A stretch of 29,795 bases of DNA from Treponema sp. (GTDB taxonomy: Bacteria; Spirochaetota; Spirochaetia; Treponematales; Breznakiellaceae): positions 1 to 29,795 of the forward strand of contig JAISTO010000053.1 of the NCBI GenBank assembly GCA_031272575.1, given 5' to 3'. Below, in pieces: positions 1 through 7,335 of this stretch. The notes under the pieces are model-generated. The model was given only the letters and a program-made list of their open reading frames with translations. It was not told the DNA's origin and did not search any database. Each line of letters begins with the position of its first letter. The first letter of the stretch is position 1. The position numbers and the translations under genes were made by a program.

Positions 1-5
1 GCGTT

Positions 6-248
6 CTACCATGTTATCCCCGGCGTCCAGATCTCCATCACGGGAATCTTTTCCGTGCATGGATAGGTGGCGAAGGTCCCAAACTCATGGCCCCGCTTCA
101 CCATGTCCCCGATGCCGTCGAACGGACCTTTATAGTAACCCATGACCTCCAGCCCCTTGATGACCACATACTCGCCCAAGTGTCCTTTGACTATCTGGTC
201 GTGGTATGCCTCGAAATGCGCGTGCTCCCGCGCAAGGTTATTTGCCAT
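6..248 (-). CDS. small hypothetical protein, DUF5678-like
   Basis: A complete 80-residue protein running leftward. The start at 248 is preceded by a clear ribosome binding site (AGGGAGG about six bases upstream), and the stop is at 6-8. The central part (HLGEYVVIKGLEVMGYYKG, then a GDMVKRGHEFG helix-like stretch) resembles the pattern of DUF5678-type proteins, in which a short strand with 'VVIKDGKVVG' precedes an alpha helix. That family has no established enzymatic function; members often sit next to a gene for an aspartic-protease-like protein, which would lie outside the window to the left. No signal peptide or membrane segment is visible. The family assignment rests on pattern memory only, but the ribosome binding site and ordinary composition support a real gene. 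Confidence 0.6.
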   Translation of the reverse strand: MANNLAREHAHFEAYHDQIVKGHLGEYVVIKGLEVMGYYKGPFDGIGDMVKRGHEFGTFATYPCTEKIPVMEIWTPGITW

Positions 249-371
249 TGCAGCCTCCCTATAGGTTTATATCTTTGACTCTGCCGCACCAGCCCGCAAA
301 AAACAAGTGCCCCTGTGCGGATTCAACCGGGCCAGACCGTCTGGGCTGCGGGGAGCAGATTCCGCGGGGTC

Positions 372-400
372 TTGCTGTTTGCGCCGGGATATGGTAGAAT
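372..400 (+). promoter_or_regulatory. sigma-70-type promoter of relB/yoeB-like pair
   Basis: TTGCTG at 372-377 and TAGAAT at 395-400 are separated by 17 bases. Transcription would begin near 407, leaving a leader of about 20 bases that contains the GGAGGT ribosome binding site of the antitoxin gene. RelB-type antitoxins usually bind such promoters as autorepressors; no operator palindrome was resolved here. Confidence 0.7.
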
Positions 401-427
401 AGCGATATAAACGTTACGGAGGTAACT

Positions 428-754
428 ATGGCTCAAACAAACGTCAGTGTCCTCATGGACAGCAAACTCAAACACGAGGCGGAAAAACTTTTTTCCGAAA
501 TGGGGCTCAGCATGAGCGCCGCGATAACCGTTTTCATCAAGCAAAGCCTGAACAGGCGGCAGTTGCCGTTCCCTGTTTCAGGCGGTTCCCCGATTGTGCG
601 CGAGGGTTTTGTTGTCCCCAAAGGCGAAGAAGACGACCCTTTCTGGAGCGAAGTCAATCTGCGTCACATCCGCAAAGGCATTGAAGAAGCCGAAGCAGGC
701 AAACTTACTGAACACGAACTTATCGAGGTGAGCGATGAAGAAATTGTGGTCTGA
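428..754 (+). CDS. relB: RelB/DinJ-family antitoxin
   Basis: A 108-residue protein beginning at 428 after a strong GGAGGT ribosome binding site. The N-terminal 45 residues have the RelB/DinJ ribbon-helix-helix pattern: a short beta strand (NVSVLMD), then a helix (KHEAEKLFSEMG), then LSMSAAITVFIKQSL. This part would dimerise and bind the operator. The C-terminal half (PFWSEVNLRHIRKGIEEAEAGK) would wrap the cognate toxin; such antitoxins are usually Lon/Clp substrates. The stop overlaps the next gene by 20 bases, the usual coupled arrangement of a type II toxin-antitoxin operon. The antitoxin looks intact whereas the toxin is frameshifted. Confidence 0.85.
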   Translation: MAQTNVSVLMDSKLKHEAEKLFSEMGLSMSAAITVFIKQSLNRRQLPFPVSGGSPIVREGFVVPKGEEDDPFWSEVNLRHIRKGIEEAEAGKLTEHELIEVSDEEIVV

Positions 755-1012
755 CGAGGGCTGGGATCACTACGTCTACTGGCAGACGCAGGACAAAAAG
801 ACACTCAAAAAACTCAACACCCTCATCAAAGACATTGAACGCGGAGCCGGATCCGGCTCCGATTCCGGCATCGGAAAACCGGAACCCCTCACTGCCGGTC
901 AATCCGGCTGGTGGTCGCGCCGCATCGATGAAAAAACCGCATCGTGTACCGAATAACGGAAGACTATACCCTGGAAATTGTATCCTGCAAGGGGCACTAC
1001 GGAGAAAAATAA
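735..1012 (+). pseudogene. yoeB: YoeB/Txe-family toxin, frameshifted
   Basis: The N-terminus (MKKLWSDEGWDHYVYW) and the GKPEPL and WWSRRI motifs identify a YoeB/Txe ribosome-dependent mRNA endonuclease. The continuous frame stops at 954-956 after 73 residues. Adding one A to the six-A run at 931-936 restores the canonical C-terminus (NRIVYRITEDYTLEIVSCKGHY) up to a stop at 1010-1012. Without this, the equivalents of E. coli YoeB Arg65, His83 and Tyr84 are lost and only the Glu46 equivalent (Glu50) remains, so the in-frame product should be inactive. There is also a Gly/Ser-rich insertion of about five residues (around 38-46) compared with E. coli YoeB. A real null allele, slippage-dependent expression, or a homopolymer sequencing error would all look like this. 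Confidence 0.85.
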
Positions 1013-1112
1013 GCGGGAACGTCTGGACTGATCGCGGAAAACTGCCTGAACAGTATTATTTTGGCAGTCAGGAAGCGGTCAAACTGTTGCTGCTTAAAGA
1101 GAGGCTGCGGAT

Positions 1113-1286
1113 ATGATTAAAGAGGCGCCCGATAGAAGTCAGGTCTGCATCGATTTCAAAATAAGCGGCGTGGTAAGCCGTGTTGCCGCCGGCTTGTATC
1201 TTGAAAGCATCGAGTATATACTCGATATGCTTGACGCACTCGACGGCTATATCGCCGCACAGAGTCCGCATAAAGGGAGTATATAA
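1113..1286 (+). CDS. 57-residue hypothetical protein
   Basis: An ATG at 1113 preceded by AGAGAGG eight bases upstream opens a 57-codon frame ending at 1284-1286. The product has a short polar N-terminus, then a stretch compatible with a helix (GLYLESIEYILDMLDALDGYIAAQ). The preceding frame (about 1021-1116) ends in a peptide with KLPEQYYFGSQEAVKLLL and overlaps the ATG by four bases, but has no usable start codon and may be a decayed gene. No family recognised. The position directly behind a toxin-antitoxin pair suggests accessory DNA. Coding status is uncertain because the frame is short. Confidence 0.4.
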   Translation: MIKEAPDRSQVCIDFKISGVVSRVAAGLYLESIEYILDMLDALDGYIAAQSPHKGSI

Positions 1287-1350
1287 GCGGGGCTGTCAAC
1301 AAGTTAAGAGAAATGCCGACCGTCATTCTGAAGACAGGCTCCGCGCTCCC

Positions 1351-1396
1351 GCATCACGCCCCCCACTCCCCACTCCCTATTCCCCACTCCCCATAA
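1351..1396. repeat. heptameric STRR-like array (CCCCACT units)
   Basis: After the 9-mer GCATCACGC (1351-1359) comes a run of about five 7-base units of the CCCCACT type (CCCCACT, CCCCACT, CCCTATT, CCCCACT, CCCCATA). The same units recur at 10806-10838, 11371-11502, 20434-20457 and 23093-23219. The rest of the intergenic stretch 1287-1492 holds only the promoter of the next gene. Confidence 0.85.
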
Positions 1397-1448
1397 CAAA
1401 CCCTTCTTCACCGAAGTTTGCCATTAAAAAAAGTAACCGCAGCAATCC

Positions 1449-1477
1449 TTGACTTTTTTGCGGGGCCATGCTATGAT
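1449..1477 (+). promoter_or_regulatory. sigma-70-type promoter of the CsgG/FlgO-like gene
   Basis: TTGACT at 1449-1454 and TATGAT at 1472-1477 with a 17-base spacer, a near-consensus promoter. The start codon lies 15 bases beyond the -10, with AGAGGTG as ribosome binding site. Confidence 0.75.
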
Positions 1478-1492
1478 GCGTAAGAGGTGAGC

Positions 1493-2101
1493 ATGAAATT
1501 TTTCCGATTGCTGGCGGCCTTGCTCTGTCTGGGGGCCGGGGGGCTTGGCTTTGCGCAGGAACCGCTCCTGCTTGACGCGGCGATTAAGACCGCGGCGCGG
1601 GAACTTGCCGGGGGTATCCCGGTGCGGACGCCGGTGCTCGTGCTGCACTTTACGAGCCCCTCCAGGAAACTAAGCGCCTATCTCGTTACCGAACTTACCT
1701 ACGCGCTTTCGGAGCGGCCTTCCGTCAAAGTAATCGAAGGGCGCAACCGGCCCTCGCTGCTTCATTTCAACCTGCAGCCTTACACGGAACTGAACGACAC
1801 GCAGGCCGCGTCAATCGGCGCGGAGGTACGTGTAATGGCCGTGATCGTCGGCTCGCTGACCCGGGAAGAGGACGTTTTTACCCTGCGCGCGCGTTCCGTG
1901 TCAGTGCAGACGGGCAGAATGACCGGCAGGGAGCGGGTCTACCCGCTCGCGCAGGACGGGGTTCTCGCGGGCCTGCTCGCCTCAGAAGATTTTCTGCCTC
2001 CCCCCGTGCCCGCCCCCGAGGCAGATCCCGCCCCCGAGGAGGAGCCCTCCCCCTCGCGCGAAGCCGCGGATGACGCGCTTCCACCAGCAGCCGGGGAATA
2101 A
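1493..2101 (+). CDS. exported CsgG/FlgO/LpoB-like protein
   Basis: A 202-residue protein. The ATG at 1493 is preferred to the GTG at 1487 because AGAGGTG sits just before it and the signal peptide then starts with MKFF. Residues 1-20 form a signal peptide (MKFFRLLAALLCLGAGGLGFA) with probable cleavage after Ala, so the protein is periplasmic or surface-associated. Residues of about 25-150 follow the pattern of the CsgG/FlgO/LpoB fold: VLVLHFTSPSRKLSAYLVTEL, then a strand VKVIEGR, then SIGAEVRVMAVIVGSLTREE. Such proteins form or regulate outer-membrane assemblies or activate peptidoglycan synthases; Treponema genomes contain several. The last 40 residues are a Pro/Glu/Ala-rich tail without predicted fold. 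Exact role unknown; no lipobox cysteine is seen. It is monocistronic, and repeat DNA begins immediately after the stop. Confidence 0.65.
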   Translation: MKFFRLLAALLCLGAGGLGFAQEPLLLDAAIKTAARELAGGIPVRTPVLVLHFTSPSRKLSAYLVTELTYALSERPSVKVIEGRNRPSLLHFNLQPYTELNDTQAASIGAEVRVMAVIVGSLTREEDVFTLRARSVSVQTGRMTGRERVYPLAQDGVLAGLLASEDFLPPPVPAPEADPAPEEEPSPSREAADDALPPAAGE

Positions 2102-2102
2102 C

Positions 2103-2240
2103 GGCGGCGACAGTGACCCAAAACGGCAGCGCACGGTTTTGGCTTCTTTTTGCCTGAAGGGGCAGCTTCAGGCCGCGTCATTTTCCCCGGCCCCTCCCTG
2201 CAAACAACTTTTTCGCGCAAGGTACGTATGACGCGCTGCG
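2103..2240. repeat. partial copy of the MITE-like repeat (right part)
   Basis: This stretch is nearly identical to 2460-2596: same GGCGGCGACAGTGACCC start, GGTTTTGGCTTCTTTTTGCC block, GCGTCATTTTCCCC block and AACTTTTTCGCGCAAGGTAC end, with a few substitutions and one indel. It lacks the left part of the full element, so it is a truncated or alternative copy lying in direct orientation 357 bases before the complete one. Confidence 0.9.
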
Positions 2241-2279
2241 GCCAGTGGACGGAAGGGGGTAAAACCCGGCTTCATGGGG

Positions 2280-2557
2280 GCGGGGGACGGACGGGGAAAA
2301 TGATTAGAAGGCTGAAAAAGCGGCTAATGCACGAGCCGCCTGGAAGCACGCACAGTGACCGCGCACTTCACTGTGCAGGCATGCATTTGGGGCAAAAAAA
2401 GACAAAACCCCAGTAAGTGTTACTATACCGGGTAGAGTACCACCCAGCATCGCGAAGGTGGCGGCGACAGTGACCCAAAACGGCAGCGCACGGTTTTGGC
2501 TTCTTTTTGCCGGAAGGGGCGGCTTCAGGCCGCGTCATTTTCCCCGGCCGTCCCTGC
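2280..2557. mobile_element. MITE-like element, copy 1, with ~23-bp terminal inverted repeats
   Basis: The left end (2280-2303) and right end (2535-2557) are inverted repeats of about 23 bases sharing ACGG and GGGGAAAATGA, differing by a substitution or two and one indel. Between them are blocks shared with 19366-19666: GGCAAAAAAAGACAAAACCC, AGAGTACCACCCAGCATCGC and GGTTTTGGCTTCTTTTTGCC. No transposase is encoded. Similarity to the truncated copy continues past the right inverted repeat to 2596. Open frames across it encode a recurrent peptide beginning MTRPEAAPSGKKKPKP on the minus strand, which I regard as repeat-derived. Confidence 0.75.
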
Positions 2558-2603
2558 AAACAACTTTTTCGCGCAAGGTACGCATGACGCGCTGCGTATG
2601 GTA

Positions 2604-2714
2604 GGCGGCAGGGAGAGTCCCTGCCGATCTGTGCAGTCGCACCTACAAAGCCACGCCAAGGCGTGCGTACATACAGGTGACTGCCGTAGATCGGTAGGGG
2701 CTCTCCCCGCCGCC
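2604..2714. repeat. 111-bp foldback (inverted-repeat) element
   Basis: Positions 2604-2630 and 2688-2714 are 27-base arms complementary at 24 positions (GGCGGC, GGAGAG and CCGATCT blocks). Complementarity continues less perfectly inward through GCAGTC and GCCACGCC to the centre near 2657. As single-stranded DNA or RNA it would fold into one long hairpin. It ends about 40 bases before the promoter of the JetD-like gene. It carries no gene. Confidence 0.8.
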
Positions 2715-2755
2715 GTACGAGAAGGCCAGCGCGGCTGCTATACCTACCCACCCAC

Positions 2756-2784
2756 TTGACAAGAAAACACGTTTCTGCTATGGT
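2756..2784 (+). promoter_or_regulatory. promoter of the JetD-like gene
   Basis: TTGACA at 2756-2761 and TATGGT at 2779-2784 with a 17-base spacer. The frame of the downstream gene is open from the TTG of the -35, but transcription should start near 2791, so translation must start further on. The whole gap 2102-2905 (about 800 bases) holds only repeats, this promoter and the leader. Confidence 0.65.
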
Positions 2785-2905
2785 GTTGGTAAATTTTGCA
2801 AAGGCGTTTCTTTTCGAAAGGGCGCCGACGGAGAAAAGCGCATGCTGTGATTCGGACTATTTTACCTGTTATGTCAATTTTCTCCATGTAAGGGGAAGAA
2901 ATGAA

Positions 2906-4147
2906 ATGACAGGCTGGGAAAGAAAAATAGCCTGCGCGTTCACGAAACGTTATTCAGTCGTTACAAAACCAAAAACCATGCGGCTGAAACCGGAAAGCAT
3001 ATTCCCACGGTTTTTAACTGCTGATGCCGAAGAAAAACAATCATTCTTAAAAGCTGCGCTCCACCTGGAACGAAAAGGTCTTGTCACTCTTAATTGGGAA
3101 AAAACAAATGCGTGTATACAACTAAAAACGATTATCTGTTCCAGCGTCGAAAGATTATTTGAACTTACCGGTCAGAAGGATCCTATTTTTACCGCGCTCA
3201 AAGTGAAGACCATGCTCAAAAAAGAAAGCAACGGGGATCCTTTTCTGGAACTCATTTCGGATTATGTTGGGCACTACCGGATAGGCCGGCAAATTGACAT
3301 TCAGTCGGTGCGTGATTTTATCCGCCTCTGCGATCCGAAACTGCGGCAAATTACGGGGACGACTCGGGCGCTCTCCGTCGAATTGTTCAATGATTCGAAG
3401 CGCATCGAGTATCTTGCCGAACTGTTCAGTCCTTTCGCGGCGGCCGCGAATCGAAAGGGCATTCCCGTACCAAACATCCCTTTTCTGCGCCGCTCAATTC
3501 CGGAAACATTGATAGCCGGAAAACTTGTTTTCGAACAGAGGCACGAGGATGACGAACGCGGCGCTCCAACGATGCAGCCGTTTCTGATCAACGGCGCGGG
3601 GGTCGTGCTGGGGATGCCCCTCCAGAGCGTCAAAAACATAGTGCGGGTAACCACGCTGCACCAGGAAGTAAAACCTACAGCCCTGATGGTCGAAAACAAG
3701 GAAACGTTCTATGTGCTGTCGAGGACACTTTCCTATCACTGCTTTTTGTACACCTGCGGGTACCCAAGCGAAGCGACCGCGGCGATGATACGCCTGCTGG
3801 CGGACTCCGGCTTCAGTCTGTACCACACAGGCGATCTCGATCCGGGCGGCATCCTGATCCTGCAGACGATCTGCACGATAGCGGGGAAAATGGTCGAGCC
3901 CGTCTTTATGAACGAGACGATCTTCGAGCGCTACCTGCCCTGGGGCAGGTCCCTTAACCCGGCCATGTTGAACGAGATCGCACGGATACACAACGAAACT
4001 CGCGGCATACCGGGCATCGGTGCGCTCGTCCGCCGCATCGAGGAGACCCGCAAGGGAATCGAGCAGGAGATTATCGATTATGCGGAACTGCGGGATAACA
4101 CGGCCGGAGTCCGTTCCCTTGCAGGCGAAGCGCGGAACGCGGCCTGA
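2906..4147 (+). CDS. orphan Toprim-fold protein, JetD/MksG-like (DUF2220)
   Basis: A 413-residue protein. I chose the ATG at 2906 because AGGGGAAG lies about ten bases upstream and the upstream extension of the frame runs through the promoter. The C-terminal 150 residues carry the Toprim-like signature of DUF2220, the C-terminal domain of the Wadjet nuclease JetD: MVENKE (Glu263), a strand (CFLYTCGYPSEAT), then HTGDLDPGG with Asp310 and Asp312, which would bind the metal ion. The N-terminal 200 residues are helical and would match the family's arm region. In Wadjet systems JetD cuts circular DNA extruded by the JetABC SMC-like motor. No jetA, jetB or jetC is present here, so this is an orphan, or another Toprim/DUF2399-like relative. 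Codon use is more AT-rich than its neighbours and repeats adjoin it, suggesting acquired DNA. It converges with GH127, seven bases between stops. Confidence 0.6.
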   Translation: MTGWERKIACAFTKRYSVVTKPKTMRLKPESIFPRFLTADAEEKQSFLKAALHLERKGLVTLNWEKTNACIQLKTIICSSVERLFELTGQKDPIFTALKVKTMLKKESNGDPFLELISDYVGHYRIGRQIDIQSVRDFIRLCDPKLRQITGTTRALSVELFNDSKRIEYLAELFSPFAAAANRKGIPVPNIPFLRRSIPETLIAGKLVFEQRHEDDERGAPTMQPFLINGAGVVLGMPLQSVKNIVRVTTLHQEVKPTALMVENKETFYVLSRTLSYHCFLYTCGYPSEATAAMIRLLADSGFSLYHTGDLDPGGILILQTICTIAGKMVEPVFMNETIFERYLPWGRSLNPAMLNEIARIHNETRGIPGIGALVRRIEETRKGIEQEIIDYAELRDNTAGVRSLAGEARNAA

Positions 4148-4154
4148 CGCCTTT

Positions 4155-6077
4155 TCACCGCCGCACCCACACGCACATGCCGCCCAGGCCGCGGTTCGAC
4201 CAGGCGTAGTAGGGTATCCAGCGCAGGGTGCAGGCCTCCGTGCCGGCATCGGCGCCGGGGGCGGCGGGGCGGTAGAGGGTGTCCCCCTGCCAGGGCGGGC
4301 GGCGCTTGCCCGGGGACGAGAGGGTAACCACCCCGCCCAGAAAGTCAGGCTCGAAGCGCTCGGTAAAATCGGCGGGCGTGAGATTCCCCAGGCTGACGTT
4401 CCACAGTTCCGGGCCGTTGTCCGCCTCCTCGAGGCAGTACACGAGGGGGCCCCGCATCACCGCGAGGCGGCCCGCATCCTCCCGCACATGGGGGTTCGCC
4501 TCGACCAGGGTTACCCGCATGTCAAGCGCGAGGCGCAGCGTGTCGCCTGACTGCCAGTCCCGCTCGATGAGCGCGTAGCCGCAGCGCCGCTCGGCCTCGA
4601 GCGCCTCGCCGTTCAGGGTGATGGCCGCACTGCCGCACCAGCCGGGGATGCGCAGCGCCAGGGTGCAGTGCGCGTTCCCCTCGAAGGCAAAGTCGACATC
4701 CCCCTTCCAGGGGTAGCCGGTCGTCATTTTTAGGGTGATGGTACTACCGTCAATCTTAAAGCGGGATTCGCTCTCCGCAAAAAGGTGGCAGTAGATCGTG
4801 CTGCCGCTCTGGCTGTACAGGTAGCGGCCCAGGGAGAGGACGAGGCGCGCGAGGTTGGGGGGGCAGCAGGCGCAGCCGAACCAGGCCGGGCGCTGGGGGA
4901 GCGCGTGCTTGTAGCCTTCGAGGACGCCGGAGACCCCGGGGACGGACTCGAGCGGATTCACATAGAAGAACTTTTTGCCGTCCAACTGCATTCCGGCAAG
5001 CGCGCCGTTGTAAAACTCTTTTTCGATGACGTCCGCGTACTCGGCCGCGGGCGTTATGCTTGCGTCGATGAGGCGGCGGGCGAAGAAGACCAGGGCGCAG
5101 GCCGCGCAGGTTTCCGCGTAGGCCGTGTCGTTCGGCAGGTCGTAGTCGGCGCTGAAGGCTTCGCCTGCCGCGCTTGCCCCTATGCCGCCTGTGAGGTACA
5201 TTTGCCGCTGCGTGATGTTCTGCCAGAGATTCACGCAGGATGAAAAGAGCGCCTCGTCATCAATGAGCCCCACGAGGTCCGCCATGGCGGTGTAGAGGTA
5301 GAGCGCGCGCACCGCATGGCCCGCGGCCGCTTTTTGCTCGCGGACCGGCGCGTGGTTCTGCGCGTAGCGCCGGTCGCCGTTGTAGGGCCCCCAGTGGCGC
5401 CAGTCGCAGGCGGCGGCCTCCTCCGCGAAGTAATCCGGTTCCGCGCCCCGCGCGTCAATGAAGTAGCGCGCCGTTTCGAGGCAGCGCCGCTCGCCCGTGA
5501 GCCGGTAGAGCCGCAGCAGCGCGAGTTCTATCTCCTCGTGGCCAGGGATGCCGCGTTTTTTCCCCGGCTCCGGCCCGAAGCGGTCGCAGATGAGATTGGC
5601 GGTTTTTTGCATAATGGAGAGAAATGCGTCCTTGCCCGTGGCCTCGTAGTACGCGACCGCCGCCTCGATCAAATGTCCCGCGCAGTAGAGTTCATGGCAT
5701 TCCCGCAGGTTCTGCCATTTTCGCTCCGGCTCCTTCACGATGAAGTACGTGTCGATATACCCGTCTTCCCGCTGGGCGCGGCCGAGAAGCGCGATGAGGG
5801 AGTCGGCCTTCTCTTCGAGGGCCGCGTCCGGGCGGACGGCCAGCGCGTAGGCGGCGGCCTCGAGCCACTTGGCCACGTCGCTGTCCTGAAACACCATGCC
5901 GTGAAACGCGCCCTCGGCCTCGCCCGCCGCTATGCGGAAGTTCTCGATCGCGTGACTTTTTGCCGCGCCTGGCACCTGATCCTCGAGGAGCGCCCCCTGA
6001 AAGGGGAGCACCACATCCATGACGAGTTCCTGCGTTCGCGCCCAGAAGCCGCCGGTAATGCGTGTCGTGTTCGTCAT
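4155..6077 (-). CDS. GH127 beta-L-arabinofuranosidase (HypBA1-like)
   Basis: A 640-residue protein of the DUF1680/GH127 family, full length. These enzymes release beta-L-arabinofuranose from plant glycans using a zinc-bound cysteine nucleophile. The signature residues are all present: Glu306 (GEAF, acid/base equivalent of HypBA1 Glu322), Glu322 and Cys324 (AETC, zinc ligands) and Cys404-Cys405 (GCACCPPN; the first is the nucleophile equivalent, both bind zinc). An (alpha/alpha)6 barrel fills residues 1-440 and beta domains follow. No signal peptide is seen, so it should be cytoplasmic and act on imported oligosaccharides. The ATG overlaps the TAA of the upstream alarmone synthetase gene by one base (TAATG), with GAAGAGGT as internal ribosome binding site, so the two genes are translationally coupled. 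GH146 is a related family and cannot be fully excluded. Confidence 0.85.
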   Translation of the reverse strand: MTNTTRITGGFWARTQELVMDVVLPFQGALLEDQVPGAAKSHAIENFRIAAGEAEGAFHGMVFQDSDVAKWLEAAAYALAVRPDAALEEKADSLIALLGRAQREDGYIDTYFIVKEPERKWQNLRECHELYCAGHLIEAAVAYYEATGKDAFLSIMQKTANLICDRFGPEPGKKRGIPGHEEIELALLRLYRLTGERRCLETARYFIDARGAEPDYFAEEAAACDWRHWGPYNGDRRYAQNHAPVREQKAAAGHAVRALYLYTAMADLVGLIDDEALFSSCVNLWQNITQRQMYLTGGIGASAAGEAFSADYDLPNDTAYAETCAACALVFFARRLIDASITPAAEYADVIEKEFYNGALAGMQLDGKKFFYVNPLESVPGVSGVLEGYKHALPQRPAWFGCACCPPNLARLVLSLGRYLYSQSGSTIYCHLFAESESRFKIDGSTITLKMTTGYPWKGDVDFAFEGNAHCTLALRIPGWCGSAAITLNGEALEAERRCGYALIERDWQSGDTLRLALDMRVTLVEANPHVREDAGRLAVMRGPLVYCLEEADNGPELWNVSLGNLTPADFTERFEPDFLGGVVTLSSPGKRRPPWQGDTLYRPAAPGADAGTEACTLRWIPYYAWSNRGLGGMCVWVRR

Positions 6078-7333
6078 TAGACCTCTTCCACTTTTTTTAC
6101 AAGCAACTCTTTAAAGTGCCTGGCCGCTTCCAGCGGCTCGAGCGAGAGCGCGGCGTCGCAGTCGGCGAGCGCGCTGGGGTAGTCTTCCAGGTGATACCAG
6201 GCCTGCCCCCGCCGCAGCAGGCAGTAGGGCTGGTAGGGCTGCATTTCGAGGGAGCGGCTAAAAGCCGCAATCGCTTCAGGATACTTTTGCAGAACTGAGT
6301 GCACCACGCCCTGGTAGTAGGCGGCCTTGTACGCGCCGCTGTCGCGCTCTATGGCGGAAGCGAAGTCCGCAAGCGCCTCCTCGTAGCGGGAGCAGGCGAA
6401 CTGCGCCATGCCGCGGTGCTTGTAGATGACCGCGGCGATCTCGCCGGGGGGCTGCATGCCGAGTATGCGGGTGTAGAGCGCGATAGCATCGTCGAAGCGG
6501 CTCTCGTTGTGGGCCGACAACGCGGAAAGGAGCAGGTCGTCGACCGCAGCGTTCTCTTCCGCCGAACCCGCGAAGAAAGCGTCCTCCAGCGAGGGGGGCG
6601 GCGCCGCTTGCGCGGGTACAGGCGGCCGCCCTGCCCCGGTGAGCGCGTCGTCGGTCACGTTTTCAATCTTGCGGAAGAACGAAGAGCGCCGCTTGCCCAA
6701 TTCGGCGTTCAGGCGCCGCTGATAACTCCGTATCTCCTGAAAGATAATGTCCGCGAGTGACAGATTGGCGTTGACGGCCGCCAGTTTGCGCTTCATGGGG
6801 ATACCGAAGGGGGTAAACTCCGCCTTGTACACGAGTTCGTGCTCCACCTCGGCCCAGGCGTCCTGCAAAATGGTGCGTATCTGCACCTCCGCGGCATCGC
6901 AATCCGCGTCCGGGCGCCGCATACGCTCCGGTATCCGCAGCAGCACATGCACCGACTCGTAGCCGAACTCCCGGAAACTGTGATCGTTCCCCTTGCGCTC
7001 CACCTCGAAGACCTCGTAGCGCTCCCGCAGCAATTTTTCCACCGTGGGCAGGTCTTCGAGGAAGGGGCAGATAACCCGTATGCCGATAATATCGCTTATA
7101 GGGACGGCAGGGTTGTCATTCCTTTTGCTTTGTGCCCCCTCTTTGAGGAGTTTGAGATATTTTTTGTAGAAACTGGAAAAATCTTTTACCCTGCCTTTAA
7201 CCCCCGGAGGGGAAGGCAACACCTGAACGAGACTCTCGATCTCGGCGGCGAGTGCTTTGAGGATGAACTGCCTCGCGTCGAGGCGCTCCAGGTAGCCGGT
7301 TTCCAGCCGCTTCCGGTCGGGAACGGGGTGCAT
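6077..7333 (-). CDS. small alarmone synthetase fused to TPR repeats
   Basis: A 418-residue protein. Residues 15-205 form a RelA/SpoT-type (p)ppGpp synthetase domain without an HD hydrolase or the TGS/ACT regulatory part: GRVKDFSSFYKKYLK (about 47-61, ATP-binding), ISDIIGIRVI with Asp81, GYESVHV (Tyr125, Ser127, His129) and EVQIRTILQDAWAEVEHELVYK with Glu149. It would transfer pyrophosphate from ATP to GDP or GTP. After a Pro/Ala-rich linker (about 233-262), four tetratricopeptide repeats fill residues 270-410 (for example YKHRGMAQFACSRYEEALAD), suggesting regulation by a protein partner. No ribosome binding site precedes the ATG at 7333; instead a terminator-like hairpin and U-run abut it. 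It is coupled to the GH127 gene downstream, an unexpected partner. Confidence 0.85.
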   Translation of the reverse strand: MHPVPDRKRLETGYLERLDARQFILKALAAEIESLVQVLPSPPGVKGRVKDFSSFYKKYLKLLKEGAQSKRNDNPAVPISDIIGIRVICPFLEDLPTVEKLLRERYEVFEVERKGNDHSFREFGYESVHVLLRIPERMRRPDADCDAAEVQIRTILQDAWAEVEHELVYKAEFTPFGIPMKRKLAAVNANLSLADIIFQEIRSYQRRLNAELGKRRSSFFRKIENVTDDALTGAGRPPVPAQAAPPPSLEDAFFAGSAEENAAVDDLLLSALSAHNESRFDDAIALYTRILGMQPPGEIAAVIYKHRGMAQFACSRYEEALADFASAIERDSGAYKAAYYQGVVHSVLQKYPEAIAAFSRSLEMQPYQPYCLLRRGQAWYHLEDYPSALADCDAALSLEPLEAARHFKELLVKKVEEV

Positions 7334-7335
7334 AG

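Noticed and set aside
1345..1396. Possible CRISPR array from the regular short repeats
   Set aside because: Repeats are 7-base tandem units without spacers; no cas genes were found.
2368..2751. Minus-strand 127-residue frame and the similar frame at 1939-2220, sharing a peptide beginning MTRPEAAPSGKKKPKP
   Set aside because: Both lie across the repeat copies, so the shared peptide simply reflects shared repeat DNA. No ribosome binding site was seen and the frames extend into non-homologous flanks.
4785..6080. Long plus-strand frames opposite GH127
   Set aside because: Arg/Val/Gly-rich translations with no family pattern, antisense to a gene with intact catalytic motifs.
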